This document shows positions 38,401 to 52,260 of a stretch of DNA of 64,000 nt, in pieces. Where the stretch lies: the NCBI GenBank assembly GCA_902729315.2, contig LR746272.1, forward strand, positions 6,945,827 through 7,009,826, in the 5' to 3' direction. Within the stretch, counting starts at the first letter, position 1; each line of letters opens with the position of its first letter. Source of the stretch: Spirodela intermedia (Eukaryota > Streptophyta > Magnoliopsida > Alismatales > Araceae). A model generated the notes under the pieces. That model searched no databases. It worked only from the letters and a program-made list of their open reading frames with translations, and was not told the origin of the DNA. The position numbers and the translations under genes are program-made.

Positions 38401-41400
38401 TTACATGAAATAGTGGTTCTTTAACATAATCGTTAAGTATTTAATCACGTGAACTTAATGAGGATTATTGGACATGCTAGAGAATGGGATGGTCATCTTC
38501 TTGAGGTAACCCCCAAGCTTCTCTGTTCCAAATAATGTGCCTAAATATTTTTAGGGAGAAACAGTTCTGACTGTCACTCATCTCATAAAGCGTTTGCTTT
38601 CTAGTCCGACAATTCAACAATCTGATGAAAACATTGTCATTATGTTATCGAATCTTAGAAATTACAAATAATCTTATCCCCAGGAGATTTTGGTGTGTAT
38701 CATTTGTTCTTATTTATGATCAACATATAGGGAAATTAGATCACAGGGGATTAAATGTATCTTTGTGGGCTATTCTCCAACTCAGAAACCGTAAAAGTTC
38801 CACCACCCTCCATTAAAGAAATTATATATTTCAATAGATTTCAATGAACAATAGTCTAAATTTACCCCACCTTGTCTTCAGCGGGAGAAGTTCTTTATCT
38901 GTTGTCACTTCGTATGTCTCCCACCATTCTCTGTCTAAGCCTATATCAGAGTCCATATCAGATCCCAAATCTATATTTGACTCCATGCCAAATCCTAAAT
39001 TTGACACTCTAGAAAATCCCAAAGAAAATTCCAACTCCGCCCTTGAAATTGTGGGATTTGGCAAAGGAGAGGTGTTTTCACGAAAGAAGACATTTGTTCT
39101 TGAATTTGCACAAGTCCGCGAATCCAACCTATACAAAGAATAAGGTACCAATTTCTAGTCCATTGCAAGCTGTAATTGAATCACATATGAGTAATAATAA
39201 CTAGGACTTTCCCAAAGACATTAGGAAAGGGACTAGAGGATGGACAAAACAACCTTTATATCCCCTTGCAAACCTCATCTTTTACATATTTTCCATCATC
39301 TCATAGTGCATTCCTTGTCAATTTAAACATCATTCCGATACGTACCACCTTATCTGATGCTTTATCTAATAAGAAATGGAAATAAGCTATGAATGAGAAG
39401 ATGGTGGTGGTAGAGAAGAACAAAACTTGGGAATTGGTAAGCCTGCTAATATGCTAGCAGGATTTTGTTGTGATTAGCAGCTATGATTGGGAGTCGTAGT
39501 AGTTTGATATTAAAATTACCTTTTTGCACAGTAAACCCTAGTATTTCTAAACTTCTCGTATAATGAATTCCAGGAAGAACATTATACAGAGGTCCTGTTA
39601 GGTCATAGAATAATTTAACTGCTCATACAGTGTGCAATTGAACAAAGCCTTATATAGACTTAATAAATCACCCAAAGTATGGTTTGGTAGATTTGTAAGA
39701 GTTAATGCCCATGGGGTACAAACAAAGCTAAAGAGATCACACACTGTTCAGTAAACACATCCTAAGGGAGAGTTTCAGACTCTTCGTATATGTTGATGAA
39801 GTATTGATTCAGAATGAGGATAAAGACAAAATATCTGAGCCAGTGTTTGACTGAGTTTGAAATCAAAGCATTAAGAAGGTTGAAATATTTTCTTGGGATT
39901 AAAAGAACTCACTCAAGACAAAGCATCTTCATCTCACAACAGAAGCATGTTTATGATTGATCTTCTTAGAGAAACAGACAAAACTGCATCCAAACTAGCA
40001 AGTACTCCAATAGATCCGAAACTAAAACTTGGAAAGGCAGAGTAAGATGTTGCAGAAGATGGGAAGATGTATCAACGCTTGGTAGGAAGATTCTTTATCT
40101 GTTTCATTCGTGACCAAAAATAGTATATACATTCAGTGTGATTAGCTAATTCATGGACAGCCCAAACAAGGTCATCTTCAAGCAACTTAGCAAGTGCTAC
40201 AAGATATCATGTTTAGGAAAAATAGACCAATCCTTGATGCATACACATGCTGAACCTCTGGATATTAAACCCTTATTGGTAGCAATCTCATGATGTGGAG
40301 AAAAAATAGAATGTGGTAGCATGGTAAACTGCATGAACTACTTTGGTTGAAGATGATCTTAGAAGGCATGAAGATTAAGAGAGATGGCAGTAAGTCTAGA
40401 ATTAGCACAGTTCACAACCCAATACAACAAAATCAAACAAATGACATCAAGATTGATAGACACTTCATCAAGGAGAAGCTAAAGAATGGACTTATCTGCA
40501 CGCCCAATGCATCTACACATGGCCAACTGATTTGTACACCTAATGCATCTACTCAAATTATTGTATCCAAGCTGGGAATGAAGAATGCCTAGCTGTTCAT
40601 AGTTGAAGGGAGGTGAGGGAAAGAACATATAATTAGAAGTTTGGTTCTTAGTTGAACCGTTTCCTAGTTTGTCGGCTTGTTTCTGAGTTCGTTGGTTTCC
40701 TAGTTGTCAGATAGTTTCCTCATTTTGTGGCCTTTGCCAAGTTGAGTTTTTCCTTTGCATATCCTCCAAGGATTCGCACCACTATTCACTACAGCCATAT
40801 AGAATCGACAAGTTTCCAGGAAAATTTTAAAATGAAGTATGAAAATGGGAAAATAAAAATGCTTATTCCCATTTGTGATATTCCTGAAAAAGGATTCGTA
40901 ATAAATGGAAAGAGGGAACATCTTGTATCCAACATTGTAAAAAAATACAATGATGGTTCTGTTGCATATAATTGCTTATTTATCTCATCTTTAATTTAGC
41001 AATCCATTTTTTTCTGGACCAGTCAAAAAATAGGGTGGTAAGGAAAAAGAGATTTTATTTTTTATTTTCTTGTTTAAAAGGGATTTAAACTCTAAGTCTT
41101 AAGAGAAATGATTGGGCTGGAGTCAACACTACTTGAGATAGTTAGGTAGAAATAACTAAAACATGTAACATAAATATTTCTACACACTATCCAGTGTTGT
41201 GTTGTAGACTCTCAAAAATAAACAGACACTCAACCAATGTGTTGGAGAAGCGGATTCACATCTCTTGTGATCTACACAGTCCTTTGGTCCTCAGAGCATA
41301 TGGAATTTTTTTAGTTTTCCATCCATCCCAGGGTATCATTTCCAAAACATCCAATTATCAGACGAAGATTAGACCGAAAATGAGAAGGCATTCTAGGAAA

Positions 41401-44400
41401 AAGAAACTTCCATTGAAGAGAAGAAAGTAAAATGCTTTCATATAAATTCTCGTACAATCAACAATCAAGTCATTATTGTTTGTTCTATTACTGGATAGAA
41501 TGGTATGACAACTAAAGGTCCATGACTTACTGTCTACAAATATCAAATGTTTATTGATAACTAAAACCTCATATTTTTTGAAACGTTCATAGCCCCTCTT
41601 TGCAGTAAAACTCTAGGAAAAGCCCACATTTTAGAGATTTGAGCAGCCAAATAAAACTAATATGCACAGTCATCTCCTAGATATCGTTTGCCTCTGATAA
41701 AACGAAAATCAGGGTTCTAAGCTCTTTGTTTCATGTCCAAGGAGATCAGTATAGAGGATCCGTCTGCTTCTAAAGTCAAGAAGGATACAATAGAATGGAC
41801 TGTAGGAGCTATAGAGTAAGATCTCTAAGGGAGGAATAAAGGCCTCACAAGTAGGAAGTTGAAAAAGGAGATCTCACAGGCAGTGGAGGAAGGTATGAGT
41901 TATGATGGAAAGTAAAATACTCAGCGAAACAAAGTTCGGAACATATTAACACAAGAAATAAAATAGATAGGTTCCTGGGAAATATCAAACAGCATATGCC
42001 TAGGTACCACTAAGACCTGGTTCAGACCGCTCCCCTATCTTCCTAATTGGTTGGGTTTAAGAAGTGAAGTCAACATGTCTTCTGTTGCATAGTCAGGAAT
42101 AGACAGATTCTTGGAGAACATTCTGGGTGTTTTAGAACTGAAGGAATGTGAAAGAAGATTAAAATGGAGGGTAAAGAGCTTTACATAAAGTCTTTCATTA
42201 ATGAAATAAAAGTTGAGGATGCGGGGTATAGAGAAAATGAGTAATTAGGTAAGTATTGCTAGAAAGAAAAATCAACGGACTACTCTAGAAAGAGAGAAAA
42301 AAGAATACCCATTGATGTCCAAGTCAATCAAACTAAATAAAGTACCTGATATTGAATCTGTATTATGCTCAACAAGATGAGACCACTTTCATTAGATATG
42401 TGATCCTTTACGTTCCCAATAAGATGCTAGTGAATGAAGCTCAATTTCAAAAGGAGAAGACATTCAGAATGTAAGGAAGCCGCATGCAGGACCTCAGTTT
42501 CCCAAAAATATGAAATTAATTATCAAATATATTACCATATATGATGCATGTGATAAGCCTCCCATCAAGACATACTCAAGGAAGCATCCACATGTGAAGG
42601 GGAGGGCTGAGGGCTAAAAATAAGGGAACTCAGTTGTATAGGGGGTCAGGAAGAAACACTCGGTCCTAGAAGTTTCCAGAGATCCTCTGCCTATCGTGGT
42701 AGAACTAATTTGGTCTCCACAACTCAAAAACCTTTTCCCTAATCTCTGTTTCCCGTTCTTCTCGAAAGAAATTCAAGTCTTTTTCTGAATCAAGGTTTTT
42801 TAATGGAACTATGCTTATTAACAGCATTCAGTGACGACACTGTCTCATATAGTAGTATACCATCCTGCTCCATCACATTTCCATTGTGTGAATTGAGCTT
42901 GTGATCATCACTGTGTAATTGCATTCGTTTTGAATGAATTGGAGGCAACAAAGTGAGAGAAAAAATAAAATCAAATGAATTGAGTTGACAGAATATTTCA
43001 TTGGTGTCATTAAAATGACACAGGTTAAAAATCATTTTATTCTTCCCATCCTTAAACCCGCACTGTACAAACCAATACCACTGCAAACAGTTTCTGCGCG
43101 AAAAAAATGTGACACTCAAGAATAATTTAAAGAGTATGAAGATTCATAATTAGGAATAAACAGTAAATATTGACGTCTACAAATGTCTTGTTCCACACCA
43201 TGTGCATAAGTGGCCCACCCTATGGCACCATTTTAACATCATATGATTATATAATAATCTAAGTAATACGTGATGTCATGATAAAACTACAGGAAAACAG
43301 ACATTTTTTATATGTCCAACAAACAAAAAAAATCGTGTCCAAGTTGACAAGCGATACCTTGTATTAACATCAGGAGAGCTAGAACACTCAGCTAGCAGTG
43401 ATACAGTACTTTTACCATCCATCGCATCAAGGTCTATGAGCGTTGCTACTAGCAATTCAAGCTAAAAGTGGAGATTGCAAAGTAGAGAAAATATGATCAG
43501 TATAGAGATTAGGAACAAAATGTCAAAATCATTAGAATTCCAATTTAATGTTCGGAAACAACACCTCATCAGGATCTGTGTAGTCAATTCCATCAGCTTC
43601 AGACAAGGCAGATGCCATACTCCAGTACACATCCTGAATGTTTTTTATTTAATATTCATTCTCAGTGTTTTATGAATAGATGATAAGCTTCTGAAGTTTA
43701 GGATCATTAATAATAGAATGACCTGAATAGCAGTAATGCGGTTAGTAGAAACTTCTCCAGGAAACAGATCAGTAGCTTTTCCATTTCTTTCAAGGGTTAT
43801 AAACCCAGTCACTTCATTAACAGATAATGTATCCTCTTTCCTCTGCCTAAAAATTGATAAGTAAATCAGAATCATTCCAGCAATTCTCATATTAAAGAAT
43901 CAAAACAATTTATTTTATTTGAAGAAAATAGTCGTCTAACTAAAACAATAAAAAATATATAAACATACTGCTGATCCATCTTGTTCACCATCATGTCATG
44001 AATGTCACTGACAAACTGCAAAACTCCAACAAAGAACAATAGTTTATTAAATGAGTAAGAAGAGCATGCAGAAACTGAAAGTGAACAAGCTCGCTCATCT
44101 GCACTCAAGGACATGCAAAACTACAGATTCAAAAATCAATATTCTATTATCACAAGTCATAAAAGTGATGACTCCAACAAAAAGCTGTTTGTTAGGAATA
44201 AAGCTGATTGTTCTTGCTGAGAAAATCATGTAACATGAGCAATAATATGCGCACATCTGGCCTATGACTCACTGGCTAATTCAATTTGGAAAGAAGAGGA
44301 GAGCTACTTCAACAAATGATAGACGTATACCAAAAATAAAATCATGATCATTTCAACCGGTATTCAAGATAAACAACCCTATTTCATTCCTCCTATCACA

Positions 44401-47400
44401 TTATGAAATGCATGAAAAAATGAGGATATCCAAGCTGGGAAATTAAAATTATTGACGATAAAAAAACGAAAAGTGCATGTCCCAGCGCAGTAAGTTTATC
44501 AATTTATCAAAGAGAAAAAGAGATGATCCCTCAATTTCATATGACTCCCATATATGAGGCAACTCACAGAATTTGTCCCTCGCAGTAACTTGGCATATTA
44601 TAGAAACAAACTAGGTTCACAAGTCTACCTTCAATGCCATAAAAGCATCTTCCATGGCACGCCGTTTAACAAGGAAGTCTACACGTCGCAAATCTGCCTG
44701 GAATAAACCAACACTGATAAAATCCATAACGAACTAAAAGGGGAAATCTAACTGTAGAAACGTCAATGAAGTTTTAAAATTTACTACTCTCACAAAAAAA
44801 TTAATCCTTTGCAGTGCATTACTTTCATCTGTGAGACTATAATAATGAATATGATAGTTGGTTCATCAACTAAATGGGATATCCCTGATATGATTGTCAT
44901 AATTCTATAGCGACTGTGAATACAGAGAAGTAGGGGGAAGATAGAGAGAGAAAGAGAGGACATTCAAATTGTTGTGGACAAATAATATCTACAAACATAA
45001 GCGCTGATGGAAAAATAAGCTAACAGTATAAAACTCAGGCAATTGAAAATTATAACTGATCCCTTCAAATTTCCAGCTAGTTATAAGAGGTACCAAACAT
45101 AGTAGCAGCAACAAAAAAAACGAAATAAAATGAGGTATAAAATCATCTCTTAGTTTGTCAGAGGCACAATTACAATTATCATGTAACTATGGAGTTCGAC
45201 AAAGCAGATAATTCGTGTGAGAAATCTATAACTCAACTCATACTCTAAAATAATTACGTTACTTGTTATGTATGGATAAGGCAAGGTAAAGAAAATCACA
45301 TTGAAATGACAAATCAACCAGTCTCTAGCAACCACACCTGTACACTACATAGCTCATTTAGAAGACTCTGTTTGGAATAAATTCGAAACTAAGTTAAAGT
45401 TATTTTTATCATGTGTCCTAGGACTAAAATAATATCCTGATAACCAAATATCAAAGAAAAATGAACAAAATAACATGGAAAAAAATCACTCTATTTGCAT
45501 AATGAAAATGGAAACTAGGTACTTTTCTCCAACTCATGGCTAGGGGAACGTAGAGTATTTTCATATTTCACGTATGAAAATCAATAAATTTAAATGGCAG
45601 TATGCCCCCAAAATCTGATTCAACTACTATCATAAAAAAGTGAAAAGTGGAGAGATTAGTAACGAAACGAGAGCTAATGCAGCAAGGGTGGGTTGCACCT
45701 AGGGAGGAGACCAGTTGGCACGTGGATTGGGATCCATGCTATGTGGATATTGGGGAGTATTTAATGTGCAGAGAAGAGGTTACATGACCACCAGATCTTC
45801 TGATGAACATTTTCAGGAAATTTTGGCATTGGGTTACTTGAAACGAGTTTAACCACCGGTCTTCCTATTCAACCTACTGGATCCTAAAACTTAATGGGCA
45901 AGGTTAGAGTACTTCGGATAAATTTTGATAATTATTGGAATCTGGGGTCCATACCTAACTTAGGCTTTAAGGGGAACTAAAACTGAAAAAACTTATATTT
46001 TACTTCATAAATTACAGCCTGAAAATTGTGTGAATGCATATTATTGTCACAAAGAGCAGAAATATCTTATTTAAAGTTATCAACAACAATTACATTCTGT
46101 AAAAGTTGCACAAAAATTTTGTTTGAGGGAAAAGAAGAGTAAATGGCCATGTTAAGCAACACTTTAGTTTATGCAAGGCAAAATCGACATCAACCATGTA
46201 AAAATAAAAGGTACGATTATCCAAGCGCTAACATTTTACATGATCGGAGAGAATCAAAGAGCAGACTCTTATCAATAAACACTCTAAGCAATATGCAGAT
46301 GAAGGAACAGTTCATTTCATCCACGCCATCAAAATAACAAACAGACAAGCTTTTAGATAACTTACAAGGTTAAGCATATAAATCACATTAAATATGAATA
46401 ATACATGAAATCATAAGTCCATCCCAAGTATTATTGAAAGAATAGTATAAGAAGAAATCGAAAGGAAAATATAGGTACCTCCAAAGCTCCATCACTCCAA
46501 TGCTGATCTGCTACTCTTTTCAAGTCAGATTGGGCTTTGTCTTTAAGAATCTGTTAGCATTTAGAAACCTTCCTAAATTATTCATATGAAGGCATCACAA
46601 TAACATAAATTTCTAGCATTGTCCTGACTCATACACAATAACTTTTCTACATTTCTAGAAAATCTGTAAAAGATATTGTGAATCTGGCCACGTCTTGAAG
46701 AAACAGAGTATAGCTAGAATAAGTTACTGCAGCTATATGGTTTAAATGGGCAGCTTTCTTCTTCACATTGGTGTCAATTTTTCCTGTGTCTTCTCTCGCA
46801 CGAGCTTCCCCAGGTCAATTATGTTCAAATAGAAAAGCAAAAGTTAGCAGACAAATTTAAAATTAAAAGATGAACAATTCTTCAAGCACTTCAACAAAAA
46901 AAAGAGTTATTTTTTCATTTCAACATGAAGAGTAACGATAGTTACCATCAAGCTTAAGAAACTCGTGTCCAAGAACTTGAACATCATGGCGGGCACGATC
47001 ATTTAACTTTGTTAAGCCACTAAATCATAGTAGAAAGACAGACAGAATCAAAATAAATACCCCAATGTAACAATAGAAGTGCAATAAGCATAAGAAACTC
47101 ATGCCCAACCATGTCGACATTATTCTATGAACACACCCAAAATTTTATTCCACTAAATCGCAATAAATAGGTAAATAAATCAACTATACGAAGATAATGG
47201 TGTAATCAGGCAGTGTTACACCAGGTACTACGTTTAAAAACGGATAGGACAAATCTGGCATCAGAATGAATGAAACACAACCTACCAGATTGGAAATGAG
47301 CCATAATAGTAACAGAAACCAGATCCTATGCAGGCGCTGAGAAATGGAGATTGATAGACCAAAGGAAGAGACAAAAGAAGAGAAACCGGATGCACCAGAA

Positions 47401-50234
47401 AATTAATCAGAGGGACATAAGAGAGATCGAAAGAGATTGAGCAAGAGAGAGAAATAGTACAGTAAGAGCACGAGTTTGAGAAAAAGACAAAGGAAAGAGA
47501 AACATCATGGGACTCGTTGACTAATGGAAGTTATTAGGTGCGGTGCTCCATGAGAAACAAAAGAAAAAACTTGTTACTGATGCATATGCCACTCAGTTAA
47601 TGACGAATTCCAGTACTTCTAATAAGAATGAAAAGGAAACATTACTGTAATAAGATCAGATGTTGATAAATACCGTGAAAGCAGCACAATGTCGTTCTTT
47701 GCTCTTTCATTTACGAACTTTGCATCATTGTATACAAATCTACATGCCTCCACTAAGCCATTTCTGGAATACACAGAATTGCTTCTGGTCACAGTTTCAT
47801 CAAACTGAGAACCAGTATTGACATTTCCATCTTCATTTAGACAGCTGACGAAAAAGATGGCAGAGATTCATGAATACTGATCGACTGATAGACTTCCAAC
47901 TAATCTATGACTCTTCAAAATTGGATAGACACGATAGAAATCACAAATGTTAAGTGGGATTTAAAAATGTATGGCTAGAAACCATCTGAAATTTATAAAA
48001 CAATTGTCTCAAACTTTCTATGTGCTAAAAAGTCATGGCACACATTCATCATTTTCCTTTATGATTAGACAAATCCATGATTAGTGATTAATAATTTCAG
48101 GAGCTAATCCCTGATTCTAGCAATTTTCCACATTGAGAGACCAAAAATCAATGACAGAGGGAAAAGGTCTCTAACGGATTATCTTGTTCAACAACATCTC
48201 AATAATCTCAGATATACAAACTCTAAAAGAGTTCAACAATTTGAATACAAGGCTTAGTTAAGGAAACTTCATTCACATTGGCAAAGATCATATCAGTTTA
48301 TCTGTGAAATCTTCTAATTATACAGGAATGTTTCAACGTCATTTCGTGATGGGGAGCAAGAAAAATAGAATTCACTCAGTCATTATTATCCCCTCGACTT
48401 GTCCTTCAGGGGAATCATTTATTTCCACCTAAAGAGAAATGAATATGGCTGGGTAATAAAAGAAACGTTGTTTGGCCATTAAATACAAAAAGAACACAAG
48501 CAGTGGATTGAAAGGTTTAAGGTACTTTTTACAATGTTTATTTAAAAAAAATTAGTTAAGATAACAATATAATTTCTAACCATTAAGGTGATCATGGTTC
48601 CCCTGAGAAATAATATTGTGTGAATTAGATCTGACTTTATTTCTACAAAAATATTTACAAGATTACCACTAGTAATTATCTTGGGCAGCAAAGTACCCTT
48701 CAGCTTTTGGGAAAATACTGGGAAAATTGGTTGATCTGAGTGCCGACATTTAACATACAATGCAAATCCCTGATGTTGAAAACTCTATGTGGTTATCAAC
48801 CATTTTTTATCAACTTTGTTGGAACAGCCTTATTAGCTTAAATAGGCTCTAGGCTGTAGAAGACTATATGTTTATAGCCATTTGTTGAGCCAAAAATTGG
48901 ACTGTTAAAATATCCAAATAACTAGTGTTAGTTCTTATAGTTAAAGAATATGCATTGATGGCAAAAAATAGTTATCATTAAGAAGAATTGTGCAATACAA
49001 AATTAGTCCTTTTCAAATGATTTCTGAGGTTTTATGGATCTGGAATATAATGAATGGTAGGCCTCACAAGTAATGTTATTTTGAAAACGAACAGACAAAG
49101 ATTTATTTTACGGATGAAAAATGCAGAAATAATAGATAAAATAATTCCACCACTCACATTCAAGGCTTATGATGCCCGTGAGAGTGTGATGCTAGTTTCT
49201 AATTTCAGTGTTGTAAGGAGGATTCTAATCCTTTTCCTTAACAAGAGAGATTTCCCCAGTTGGTCTGTAGTGTTATCTGACACCATCTATCTAAGACATA
49301 CTTAGGAACCATTAACTCTAATCAAATATAATTCCATAGGTCTTGAAGACAATAGAAAACATGAAACTGTTTATGACAAAAAAAGAATAATGTCACAATT
49401 GAAAGCTGACCTAAATCACAAATATTCTAAAAGCTTTCTTAAAGACAACAAGAGTAAATGCCACACTCAAATAATCGTTCTTCAATAAGCCTATGTTGTG
49501 TAATAAAGGACAAAAGAAAAACTTAACGAACAAATGAATTTCACATTGCTACTTCTATATCAACTCCAGTAATACAAATTTCTCATCATTTATTTAAAGC
49601 CATGAGATACCTAAAACTGAAATACACATTAGTGAAATATGACAAATCTCAGAGCGAAGATATGACAATGTTGTGACTGAAATTCACAGTAAGAAAATCT
49701 TTTTTTAATCCTTCACAGAGATCAACACTAAATGTCAAGAAGATCACAATTTGAATCACACTTTTTGTAAACTTATGAAGTAGCAGGTAACAGAGCTTTT
49801 TCAGTATGGCTATCACCACAAAAGGATGACTTTATGCAATCCAATATAACGATTATTTACTGACACCTACTAATGAAAACACTGGGTAAGTGTGACTTGC
49901 ATAATGCTGAAATTACAGGAAGAAAGCGAATAACATTTGAAACAGCTTACCTAGATAAGTCTGGACAATCCTCTGAGTGCCTGATACATTTTTTCTGCAT
50001 CTCTGTAGCGAGGCATGAAAATTGATGCCCTTTGAAGTTAGAGGTTTGATAGGCACGCCATGAAGAATCACAGGAGAAATTTGGTTTCACTCCAATAACA
50101 GGCCCACAGCCAAATTTCCGAACGCAAACATTATGGAATGAGGAAGATAGCCCATAGTTTTGTAACAATTTAGACGAGTGTTTGACATCTGTTGCTATCG
50201 AACCAACAACCAACTTGTTTGATGCAATGGCCAT
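35476..50234 (-). CDS. 12-exon gene for a 419-aa probable plastid protein (senescence-associated AAF-like is the best guess)
   Basis: Exons on the minus strand: 49951-50234, 47674-47763, 46946-47019, 46728-46804, 46479-46550, 44629-44697, 43969-44015, 43723-43846, 43565-43633, 43358-43461, 35726-35801 and 35476-35649. They sum to 1260 bases (419 aa plus stop), with every junction in phase and GT-AG borders; only the exon 4 donor (GCA/GTAACT) is weak. Residues 1 to about 90 resemble a chloroplast transit peptide (Ser-rich, few acids). The middle is charged and helical ([40 protein letters not shown]). The end holds HEAT-like helices ([19 protein letters not shown]) and an acidic tail ([12 protein letters not shown]). 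The layout recalls plant senescence-associated protein AAF, from memory and unverified. Intron 10 (7.6 kb) contains a copia element. Confidence 0.8.
36297..36473 (+). repeat. 5' LTR of the intronic Ty1/copia element
   Basis: Begins TGATTAGGAGTCTGGTTCTT and ends CCACTGTTCCCTACA. It matches the repeat at 40630-40793 in several blocks (GGTTCTTAGTT, TTTCCTAGTTGTCA, GTTGAG.TTTTCCT, CATATCCTCC). It contains a TATA-like TGTATATAAC near 36390 that is absent from the 3' copy. Directly downstream lies TGCTATCAGAGC, one mismatch from the usual initiator-Met tRNA primer site. Confidence 0.8.
40630..40793 (+). repeat. 3' LTR of the intronic Ty1/copia element
   Basis: Begins TAATTAGAAGTTTGGTTCTT and ends CCACTATTCACTACA. 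It aligns with 36297-36473 but lacks about 40 bases around the TATA-like motif and has an extra CTAGTTTGTCGG-like block. It follows the RNase H end directly. Confidence 0.8.
40794..43357. other. Remainder of intron 10, no exon recognised
   Basis: Intron sequence between the copia element and exon 10. A minus-strand open frame at 42790-43119 (109 codons) has no splice signals linking it to the gene. A plus-strand run near 41730-41810 reads [18 protein letters not shown]-like and could be another retroelement gag remnant; both are uncertain. Confidence 0.45.
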
Positions 50235-50266
50235 TGGAGATGCGATTCACATGCCTCCTTGAAGAC
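50235..50266 (-). other. Probable 5'-UTR piece before the start codon of the plastid-protein gene
   Basis: On the minus strand TTTGTTTCAG ends at 50267, followed by 32 bases up to the ATG at 50234. This suggests a 5'-UTR intron whose upstream exon is probably in the GC-rich stretch at 51.84-52.2 kb, which has a GTATGC donor candidate near 51844. The region between (50267-51840) is AT-rich with no coding signal. Confidence 0.45.
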
Positions 50267-51779
50267 CTGAAACAAATAGGAATTAAAAATCATCCAGATG
50301 CCCATTCAGACTCAAAGGTGCCTGACGGAATAAGATCCGTATTGAGAATAAAATTTCTTAAATGGTCACTTGATCTTTATTCTATATTTGCACGATTCCT
50401 CAATTTAACTTTCAAGCACCAGTTTAAAAAATCCATAAATACCAGATGACAAAAATGTTTTTATGTACCAGTTTTAAGAAAGTGGGTTCATTGGTCAACT
50501 CCATAACAACCTTTTATGGTCAAATAAGAAAACACCAAACAAAACCAATTTTAAGCCTTCATTTTTTTTTCACAATGCAATCACTTCGTGCTTATTACAA
50601 CAAACAACAGAAAGAGGAATAAAAGCTACAACTTGATGACAAACTGGGCAACAATATATTGATAGGCGAGCCTATTCAATGAAGTTCTCATCTCTGTGCA
50701 GTAATATTCAATCCATCTATTAACCAGCTGGCAATAAAAGCTCGACAAGATCAGGGATATATATGTACGTGTTCAAACCTTGAACATGAATAAAAGTGTC
50801 GATGATAAAGAAAGTATACCCAACGCAAAGGAAATTGTACATTTTTTTTCAATTGCAAGCTCTCTTCAAATCAAGGCGGCCAAAAGACAGACACCTTCAT
50901 TTTCCTTTTTAATTAAGTTTGCAATAATAACAAGCTTAAATAAATGGGGCTAGATTGAATCCTCAATTCGTAGCATTCTTTATGAGGCTAGATTGAGTCT
51001 TCAATTATTAGTTACAATTCTAAATGCAGGTATTCTTTGTGAGGCTAGATTAAATAATAAATATCATAGATCAATCCCTTGAGCTTACAAATAAAAATAA
51101 AAAATGTATTAAGAGGTAAATATAATCTGATGATGTACGCTACTTAAAACTTAAGAGCGCCCATTTCAGCAAGTGGTCATAAAAAAAAATTGCATATTTT
51201 CACTCATTTAAATAAATGCTCTTCAAAGTAACTTAAATGCCTAGTCTAATTTCACTATGTTGCATCCAAATTTATATACTAAGCATAGACTCGCTAATCC
51301 GGATCCCAGAGATAATTGTACGCCAATATTGATAAAAAAAATTGCGGTAAAGATAGAAAAACATTGTAAACCATTTCGTCACTATTTACGTAGAATAAAA
51401 CTCGTTATATGAAGTGAACACGAAGTCCTACGATGTCTCGGAAAGTTTTGCTACAGTTGGTTCTCTGAAATGACTTCAGTGAATGAGAAATTGCCGTTAC
51501 GACGCATACGAACTGGATGTCACCACGAGGACAGCGGCAGCCCGACGCACAATGAACTATCACTCTTCCACTCAGTAGATTTGAATCCAGACGCAATGTC
51601 AGTTCAAGAATACATGAGACGACGATGAATCATAAACTATCCATCATCAGGCAGGCAGATTCAGAATTAACAGCAGGATTGATAAATAGCGCATCGACAA
51701 ACCATCGAGCGTCCCATTTCAGAAAGCATTCCCAAAGAGAGGTCAAATTGATCCTAGTCCATGAACAACAAACCTAATT

Positions 51780-52260
51780 CCTAGAATCGACCAGGAAACC
51801 ACACAACAAATGGGAAACGAGGCGCAAGTGAGAGATTGCATACGTAAAATGGAACCCCCGCCGGTAATCGTCTAAGGACGCGAAGCCCTCTCCCAAAGCG
51901 GCAGCCTATCCGAAGGGAAGAAGCTACAGCGTGACGGGGGAGCAACGGATCACCCGAAAGCAAGCGTGCGTGACGGGGGAAGAGAGCGGCAAGGAAGCGG
52001 GCAAATAGAGAAAATGCGCCGGGAACGGGCGAGGCGAGCTGTCGATTCAGAGAGAAGCTACAACATCCACAAGCTGACGAGTGGCCCCCATTTGCGCCAA
52101 GCCCACGGACACAGAAGAAGGAGATAATTGGTTGCCGGAAGCGGGACCCACCCGGGAGCCTCAACTCTCGACCCACTGCTTTCGCTCAACATGTGGACCA
52201 GATCGTATTCTGCAGCCTCGGTTGTCGGATCATATCGACGTGCCCTCCCTCCTGTCATGT
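51780..52260. promoter_or_regulatory. GC-rich CpG-dense stretch, probable 5' exon and promoter of the plastid-protein gene
   Basis: The GC content rises abruptly compared with the sequence on its left, and CG dinucleotides are frequent (51845-52080). The stretch lies between the plastid-protein gene (minus) and the CASP-like gene (plus), start codons 2.6 kb apart in divergent orientation. Long frames here (for example 51781-52176) look like by-products of high GC. A shared promoter region is an inference. Confidence 0.4.

Larger units (their letters stand above)
36297..40793 (+). mobile_element. Old Ty1/copia LTR retrotransposon inside intron 10 of the plastid-protein gene
   Basis: It is about 4.5 kb with two recognisable LTRs and a primer site at 36474. 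Gag-like sequence lies at 37230-37500 ([40 protein letters not shown]). The end of integrase is near 38540-38640 ([20 protein letters not shown]). Reverse transcriptase starts near 39360 ([17 protein letters not shown]) and continues near 39780 (RLFVYVDE) and 40060. RNase H runs at 40347-40592 ([18 protein letters not shown]). Many stops and deletions make it inactive. It is antisense to the host gene. LTR divergence is substantial by eye, so the insertion is not recent. A target-site duplication could not be confirmed. Confidence 0.85.

Noticed and set aside
36290-40800. Target-site duplication around the intronic copia element
   Set aside because: The five bases before the 5' LTR (aggcc) and after the 3' LTR (gccat) do not match; ends may be eroded.
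42790-43119. 109-codon minus-strand frame in intron 10
   Set aside because: No splice acceptor or phase match to exon 10, and exons 10 and 11 already join cleanly without it.
51781-52176. 131-codon minus-strand frame
   Set aside because: High GC suppresses stop codons; Arg/Pro/Leu-rich, no motif, and it sits where a 5' UTR is expected.
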